A program made the position numbers and the translations under genes. Shown one piece after another: positions 14,472 through 18,948 of a stretch of DNA of 18,948 nt. Source of the DNA: Clostridiaceae bacterium (lineage in GTDB: Bacteria > Bacillota > Clostridia > Oscillospirales > Acutalibacteraceae). Numbering within the stretch: position 1 is the first letter of the stretch; each line of letters opens with the position of its first letter. The notes under the pieces are model-generated. The model saw only the letters and a program-made list of their open reading frames with translations, searched no databases and was not told the origin of the DNA. The stretch covers positions 1 through 18,948 of the forward strand of contig JAEDFL010000033.1 in assembly GCA_016292785.1 (NCBI GenBank), written 5' to 3'.

Positions 14472-15314
14472 TTATCCTTTCACGGCGCCTGCAACGATGC
14501 CCTTGATAATATATTTCTGACACGAGAGATAGAAAACGACAATAGGAATTATTGAAAGCACGAGCATTGCCATCATCGCACCCATATCAACCGAGCCGTA
14601 GCCGCCTCTGAGATATTGAACGGCTATCGGAATTGTCTTGTATTCGCTTCCTATAAGGAGATAGGGGAGGAGGTAATCGTTCCATATCCACATAGCGTCG
14701 AGTATGGCTACCGTTATAGCCGTCGGCTTCATTATAGGGAAAACAACGTGAAAAAAGGTCTGAAACGGATTACAGCCGTCGATCATTGCCGCCTCCTCGA
14801 TCTCGACGGGTACGGATTTGACAAAGCCGCAGAACATAAACACCGCCAGACCTGCGCCGAAGCCGAGGTAGACAATTATAAGTCCCCACGGTGTATCAAG
14901 TCCGAGATCGGCAACCGTTTTTGTCATTGTGAACATAACCATCTGAAATGGAACGATCATCGAAAAAACGAAAATATAATACAAAGCCTTTGTAAATCCG
15001 TTTTTTACCCTGACAATGTACCATGCCGTCATTGAAGTGAATAATACTATTGCAATTACCGAAAAAACGGTTATGAAAAGAGACCAGCCGAAAGCGGCGG
15101 GAAAACCGGTTTTTTCAATTCCCGATATATAGTTTTCTATACCCGAAAAGGTGCCGGCATTCGGCAGGGCAAACGGATCGTCGCTGATATAAAATTTACC
15201 CTTGAATGAGTTATAGAGAACAATGATTATCGGAGCAAGAAACGCCAAGCCTATGCCGATCAAAAGCAGGTAAAGTAATGTTTTGATTATATTTTTTGCT
15301 GTTACAGAGTTCAT
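14472..15314 (-). CDS. Carbohydrate ABC permease (MalG/UgpE type)
   Basis: A 280-residue permease with six predicted membrane helices and the EAA loop (IEEAAMIDGCNPFQTFFHV) that docks on the ATPase. It belongs to the MalG side of CUT1 importers, which carry oligosaccharides or glycerol phosphates across the cytoplasmic membrane. Its ATG overlaps the stop of the partner permease in ATGA, with AGAGGT upstream, so the two are translationally coupled. The C-terminus ends in KGIVAGAVKG, the usual form for the family. The substrate cannot be named from the permease alone. Confidence 0.94.
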   Translation of the reverse strand: MNSVTAKNIIKTLLYLLLIGIGLAFLAPIIIVLYNSFKGKFYISDDPFALPNAGTFSGIENYISGIEKTGFPAAFGWSLFITVFSVIAIVLFTSMTAWYIVRVKNGFTKALYYIFVFSMIVPFQMVMFTMTKTVADLGLDTPWGLIIVYLGFGAGLAVFMFCGFVKSVPVEIEEAAMIDGCNPFQTFFHVVFPIMKPTAITVAILDAMWIWNDYLLPYLLIGSEYKTIPIAVQYLRGGYGSVDMGAMMAMLVLSIIPIVVFYLSCQKYIIKGIVAGAVKG

Positions 15315-16147
15315 TGCTCTACCTCTTTTTTTCTTGTGAAAATAAGCTGTGCAAAAGAAATTGCCGCAACTATTATAAAGAATATAACTGCCTTAGCCTG
15401 TCCGACGCCCTCCCAGCCGATCTTGCCGTAGAAGGTATTGTAGATATCAAGGGCAAGCATAGCCGTCTGTTTTGAAGGCGCTCCTGCCGTAAGTGCAAGG
15501 TTCTGGTCGAAAAGCTTGAAGGAGTTTGTTATTGTCAGGAAAAGGCAGATCGTAACCGACGGCATAACAAGCGGAACGGTAACATGTCTGAGTGTTTGCA
15601 GGCGGCTTGCTCCGTCCACCTTTGAAGCGTCCTGAAGATCGGTCGGGATGTTCTGGATGCCTGCGATGTATATTATCATCATATATCCGATAAGCTGCCA
15701 GTTCATCATAAATACAAGTCCCCAGAAGCCGTATTTTGCGTCGTATGTTATCGTTACGCCTATATTCTGAAGTATACCGTTTATAATAAGCTGCCAAATA
15801 TATCCGAGTACAATTCCGCCGATGAGATTTGGCATAAAGAAAACGGTTCTGAAAAGATTTGTGCCTTTAAGTCCCTTTGTCAAAAGAGACGCGAGGGCAA
15901 AGGAAATGACGTTTATCGTGATTACCGAAACGACAGCAAATTTGACCGTGAACCATAAGGCATTGAGAAAATCTCTGTTGGAAAAAGCTCGGATATAGTT
16001 TTCAAAAGCAACCCATTTTGCGTCAAGAACAGTCGTGAATTCGGTGAAGGAAAGACCGAGGCCGAGGATAAACGGCACGGCGAAAACGATCGTAAATGCC
16101 GCAAGCGTCGGCAGTACGAATATCGGAAACCATTTTTTCAGCGCCAT
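15311..16147 (-). CDS. Carbohydrate ABC permease (MalF/UgpA type)
   Basis: A 278-residue permease with six predicted helices and an EAA-type loop (LQDASKVDGASRLQTLRHV). The short N-terminus before helix 1 is typical of MalF-side permeases in Gram-positive CUT1 systems, which lack the large periplasmic loop of E. coli MalF. It pairs with the permease at 14472-15314. The gene lies 15 bases after the binding-protein gene, with GGGAGAGG before the ATG, and is surely cotranscribed with it. Confidence 0.94.
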   Translation of the reverse strand: MALKKWFPIFVLPTLAAFTIVFAVPFILGLGLSFTEFTTVLDAKWVAFENYIRAFSNRDFLNALWFTVKFAVVSVITINVISFALASLLTKGLKGTNLFRTVFFMPNLIGGIVLGYIWQLIINGILQNIGVTITYDAKYGFWGLVFMMNWQLIGYMMIIYIAGIQNIPTDLQDASKVDGASRLQTLRHVTVPLVMPSVTICLFLTITNSFKLFDQNLALTAGAPSKQTAMLALDIYNTFYGKIGWEGVGQAKAVIFFIIVAAISFAQLIFTRKKEVEQ

Positions 16148-16162
16148 ATTATCCTCTCCCTG

Positions 16163-17512
16163 TTACTCTCTTGATGCTTTCCAGCTGTCCTTTGTTGCTT
16201 TCTCAACATCTTCCCAGGACTTTGATCCCTGAACATATTCAAGCAATGCGTTGCCTACATCGTCTTTGAAATCAAGGCTCGGGAAGGAATTGAATACCCA
16301 TTCAACCGTTGTTTTGTCCTTCTCCATCCATGATATTACCTCTCTTGCAAGCGGATCATCGGGTTTTTCATTATCATCAAACGTATTGAACGGTGAAATG
16401 AAATTAAGCTTGTTTACAACATAATCCTTGCCCGTCTTGCTTGAAAAAAGCCATTCAAGAAATGCGACGGAGGATTTCTGTTTTTCTTCGGATACATTTT
16501 TGTTAATTGCAAGATAGTTTTCTGTTCCGATGCAAAGTCCCTGTTTTTCTTCGCCGTCAATACCGATATAAAGCGGAAGATACTTGATGTCGTCCGCCTT
16601 AACGGTGTTTCCGCTCACCTTTGATATTTGATCCCATGCCCAGTTTCCGTTCTGTACCATTGCGGCTTTACCAAGCGCAAACTCAGCCATCGAGTTTTCA
16701 ACCGACTTGCCCGAAAGCAGTCCCTTTTCCGTAGTTGAATTGTTGACGTAAAGATCGAAAATATTCTTGAAATTTTCGGAATATTTGAAGTCGATGTCCT
16801 TTGCGCTGTATGCCGAGGTTATAGCGGAATCGTCACTTTTATCTTTCATCTCGTAGTAAACCGGCATATTCAAAAGGTGAGTAGTCCATCTCCACTGTTC
16901 ACCGCCCGACATTGAGGTAGAGGCGAAAACTCCGTCAATTCCAAGCTCCTGTTTATGCTTCGTCATATCCTCGACAACTTCCTTGAGAAGCTTGAAGTTT
17001 GTTATTTCTTCCGCTTTTGAAATTGTGACGGCCTTGTCCTTGAGAGCAAAATATTTGTCCATAATCGCATTGTTGTAGATTATTCCGTAGCCCTCGACAA
17101 CGTAGGGGATACCGAAAACTCCTTCGGCTGTTTTGATGGCAAGCTCCTTGTCGGAGAGATAGTCGTATAGCTTTGTATCGCTGAGATCCTTGCAGTATTT
17201 TGACCATGACTGGTAGCCGACAGGACCGTTGATCTGGAAGATTGTCGGAGCGTCTGACTTTGCAATCTCCGATTTAAGCGTGGTTTCATAGGTGTTGCTT
17301 GCGGCGGTAACGACTTTGACCTTAACTCCTGTTTCAGCCTCGTATTTTTGAGCGATTTCCTTATAGATATCGGCAACCTCGGGCTTAAAATTCAGGAAAT
17401 AAACCGTGTTGTCACCCTTTGCGTTGTTTTTGTCCGTTGTATCTTTTTTACCGCAGGCGGTTACGGTAAAGAGAAGTACGGCGACCGTTAAAATTGATAT
17501 GATCTTTTTCAT
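16163..17512 (-). CDS. Extracellular sugar-binding lipoprotein of the ABC importer
   Basis: A 449-residue solute-binding protein of family 1. Residues 1-20 are a lipoprotein signal peptide ending in the lipobox VTAC, so Cys20 should be lipidated and the protein held on the outer face of the membrane. The mature part starts with a polar linker (KKDTTDKNNAKGD) and has typical features of CUT1 binding proteins, such as GKAAMVQNGNWAWDQI, where Trp residues stack on sugars. It heads the four-gene operon with AGGAGG before the ATG. No glycosidase gene is nearby, so the sugar is unknown. I found no convincing promoter hexamers directly upstream, but palindromes at 17582-17624 lie about 70-110 bases from the start. 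Confidence 0.93.
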   Translation of the reverse strand: MKKIISILTVAVLLFTVTACGKKDTTDKNNAKGDNTVYFLNFKPEVADIYKEIAQKYEAETGVKVKVVTAASNTYETTLKSEIAKSDAPTIFQINGPVGYQSWSKYCKDLSDTKLYDYLSDKELAIKTAEGVFGIPYVVEGYGIIYNNAIMDKYFALKDKAVTISKAEEITNFKLLKEVVEDMTKHKQELGIDGVFASTSMSGGEQWRWTTHLLNMPVYYEMKDKSDDSAITSAYSAKDIDFKYSENFKNIFDLYVNNSTTEKGLLSGKSVENSMAEFALGKAAMVQNGNWAWDQISKVSGNTVKADDIKYLPLYIGIDGEEKQGLCIGTENYLAINKNVSEEKQKSSVAFLEWLFSSKTGKDYVVNKLNFISPFNTFDDNEKPDDPLAREVISWMEKDKTTVEWVFNSFPSLDFKDDVGNALLEYVQGSKSWEDVEKATKDSWKASRE

Positions 17513-17581
17513 TATTAGTCCTCCTTTTCGTGTTCAAAAGACCTACTACAATCTTTAACAAAACATTGTTGCTTTATGCAC

Positions 17582-17624
17582 TTTTGAAATCAAAACAGCC
17601 TGTTTTATTCAAAAAATTTTGAAT
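17582..17624. promoter_or_regulatory. Three abutting palindromes, probable operator region
   Basis: TTTTGA-AA-TCAAAA (17582-17595), AAAACAG-C-CTGTTTT (17592-17606) and ATTCAAAA-AA-TTTTGAAT (17607-17624) are each perfect dyads and touch or overlap one another. They sit between the ABC operon and the Dabb gene and end 5 bases before the -35 element of the latter. No CG centre typical of LacI or CcpA sites is present, so the regulator class is not identified. Confidence 0.6.
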
Positions 17625-17629
17625 GATTG

Positions 17630-17657
17630 TTGACTATTTATATTTTTTTGATATAAT
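17630..17657 (+). promoter_or_regulatory. Extended -10 promoter for the Dabb-oxidoreductase pair
   Basis: TTGACT (17630-17635) and TATAAT (17652-17657) are 16 bases apart, and TGA before the hexamer gives an extended -10. The start would be near 17664, about 22 bases before the ATG at 17686. Confidence 0.82.
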
Positions 17658-17685
17658 TTATTTTAAAAGAATGGAGGTATATATA

Positions 17686-17973
17686 ATGGTTAAGCATATA
17701 GTTTTTTGGAATGTCAGAAATGACGATCAGAAGAAGCATAATATGGAGGAAATGAAAAAGCGTCTTACCTCTCTTGTCGGCAAGGTTGACGGATTGATAA
17801 GCGCAGAGGTCGGCTTTAATTTCAATGAAAAAGGCTATGACCTTGCCCTTTATTCGATTTTTAAGGATAAGGCTTCGCTTGACGGCTATCAGGTTCATCC
17901 CGAGCATCTCAAGGTCAAGGAGTTTGTTCACTCCGTTATCACGGACAGAGCGGTTGTTGATTTTGAATTTTAA
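17686..17973 (+). CDS. Dabb-domain (stress-responsive alpha/beta barrel) protein
   Basis: A 95-residue protein beginning MVKHIVFWNVRNDD and containing DGYQVHPEHLKVKEFV, the two conserved blocks of the Dabb family, dimeric ferredoxin-like barrels. Family members are mostly uncharacterised in bacteria; some relatives act as small cyclases or bind hydrophobic ligands. The ATG at 17686 follows GGAGG at good spacing; an upstream in-frame ATG near 17623 lies before the promoter's -10 and is not used. The gene is followed after 24 bases by an FAD oxidoreductase gene on the same strand, so the two are likely cotranscribed. Confidence 0.88.
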   Translation: MVKHIVFWNVRNDDQKKHNMEEMKKRLTSLVGKVDGLISAEVGFNFNEKGYDLALYSIFKDKASLDGYQVHPEHLKVKEFVHSVITDRAVVDFEF

Positions 17974-17997
17974 TTTTATAAATAAAGGAGCATGCGT

Positions 17998-18948
17998 ATG
18001 AAAAAATATGACGCAGTTGTTGTCGGCTCCGGCTGTGCGGGACTTTCAGCCGCACTTGAGCTGATTACGGCAGGTAAGAAAACCCTTATTATTGAAAAGC
18101 ATAATATTCCAGGCGGCTGTGCCACAAGCTTTTGCAGGGGCAGATTTGAATTTGAGCCTTCGCTTCACGAGCTTTGCGGCGTCGGTGACGAAAACCGTCC
18201 CGGCGACGTCAGACGTCTGATGGACAAATTCGGCGTCAAGGTCAAGTGGAACAAGGTTGACGACTGCTTCAGATGTATCTCGACATATTCCGACGGCTCG
18301 CCTATGGATGTTACGCTTCCGACAGGCAGAGAGGCATTTATTGATAAAACTGAGGAATATGTTCCCGGAAGCAGAAAATACATGGAGGATTTCTTCGAGC
18401 TGATGGATCAGATTCGTCGTGCCATCGAGTATTTCGCCAACCCCACACAGGGTATGTCGCCCGTAACTCTTATCAGAAAGTTTCCCAATGTTCTCAGAAC
18501 AGGCGGATACTCAACCGAGGAGGTCTTTGAAGCTCTGCATCTGCCGCAGAAGTGTAGGGATATTCTTGCCGTATACTGGTCGTATCTCGGCGTTGATATG
18601 AAGCACCTTTCTTTCTTCCATTATGCCGCAATGGTTGACAACTATGTATCCTACGGCGCAGCTATTCCTACTCATACCTCCCATGAGATCAGCAACGCAA
18701 TGATTGAGCGTTTCCGTGAGCTTGGCGGCGATGTTTGGTTCAACTGCCGTGCGGAGGAGTTCATATTTGACGGCGACCGTTGCTGCGGTGTCCGCACCTC
18801 GATGGGTGAGGTCAGAGCGGATATGGTGCTCGCCAACATCAATCAGGACATAATCTACGGCAAAATGATGCCCAAAGAGCTTGTTCCCGAACGTGAAAAG
18901 AAGCTCTCCGCCGCAAGAAATAAGGACTTCGGCGCAAGAATGTTTACA
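17998..18948 (+). CDS. FAD-dependent oxidoreductase, phytoene-desaturase-like (3' end outside window)
   Basis: My translation from the ATG at 17998 is open for 317 codons to the right edge; the C-terminus is missing. Residues 10-15 (GSGCAG) are the dinucleotide-binding GxGxxG, Glu33 follows as the ribose-binding acid, and PGGCATSF (38-45) is the second FAD contact of the CrtI/phytoene-dehydrogenase-like family. GGAG lies 7 bases before this ATG; another ATG at 17992 is too close to it. Family members oxidise or isomerise isoprenoid and other hydrophobic substrates, but many in Firmicutes are uncharacterised. No carotenoid gene is visible, so the substrate is unknown. It follows the Dabb gene after 24 bases. 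Confidence 0.87.
   Translation, partial: MKKYDAVVVGSGCAGLSAALELITAGKKTLIIEKHNIPGGCATSFCRGRFEFEPSLHELCGVGDENRPGDVRRLMDKFGVKVKWNKVDDCFRCISTYSDGSPMDVTLPTGREAFIDKTEEYVPGSRKYMEDFFELMDQIRRAIEYFANPTQGMSPVTLIRKFPNVLRTGGYSTEEVFEALHLPQKCRDILAVYWSYLGVDMKHLSFFHYAAMVDNYVSYGAAIPTHTSHEISNAMIERFRELGGDVWFNCRAEEFIFDGDRCCGVRTSMGEVRADMVLANINQDIIYGKMMPKELVPEREKKLSAARNKDFGARMFT

Overview
The window looks like a chromosomal piece of a low-to-moderate GC gut Firmicute of the Ruminococcus/Oscillospiraceae type. This is inferred from the phoH-ybeY-era-yqzL-recO-mutS2 order, strong GGAGG ribosome binding sites, several TTG starts, many promoters with a TGnTATAAT-type extended -10, a type I dockerin, and the GGGGAAG-type palindromic intergenic repeats I associate with these genomes. 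No rRNA, tRNA, CRISPR array, transposase or phage gene was seen.

Layout, left to right. (1) 1-430, minus: an MgtC/SapB-family membrane protein cut by the left edge, with a clean promoter and a perfect 10-bp hairpin in its leader. (2) 591-812, plus: a small orphan protein. (3) 813-1362: a gene-free stretch with palindromic repeats bounded by a 16-bp inverted repeat, ending in a terminator for the next minus-strand gene. (4) 1363-2689, minus: an unknown secreted protein with a long Ser/Thr/Ala/Gly/Asp linker and a three-helix membrane protein, each with its own promoter. (5) 2821-10106, plus: a tightly packed eight-gene run, phoH, ybeY, era, a yqzL-like gene, recO, mutS2, an EamA exporter and a NeuD/PglD-like acetyltransferase, joined mostly by ATGA overlaps. 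The first six handle ribosome and RNA maturation and DNA repair; the last two are less usual additions. (6) 10162-10683, minus: a small secreted protein, divergent from (7) malQ (10832-12349), a 4-alpha-glucanotransferase. (8) 12519-13301: a secreted lysozyme-like protein with a C-terminal dockerin. (9) 13362-17512, minus: a complete carbohydrate ABC importer (binding lipoprotein, two permeases, ATPase), convergent with the dockerin gene across a bidirectional terminator. (10) 17686-18948, plus: a Dabb-domain protein followed by an FAD-dependent oxidoreductase of the phytoene-desaturase type, cut by the right edge. The intergenic region between the ABC operon and the Dabb gene carries three abutting palindromes that look like operators.

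The genes fit a carbohydrate-feeding anaerobe: oligosaccharide import by the ABC system, maltodextrin remodelling by MalQ, and a cell-surface complex implied by the dockerin. The most noteworthy points are the dockerin-bearing lysozyme with TGTWAH-like repeats upstream, the palindrome cluster at 17582-17624, the out-of-frame overlap of the yqzL-like gene with recO, and the hairpin in the mgtC leader.
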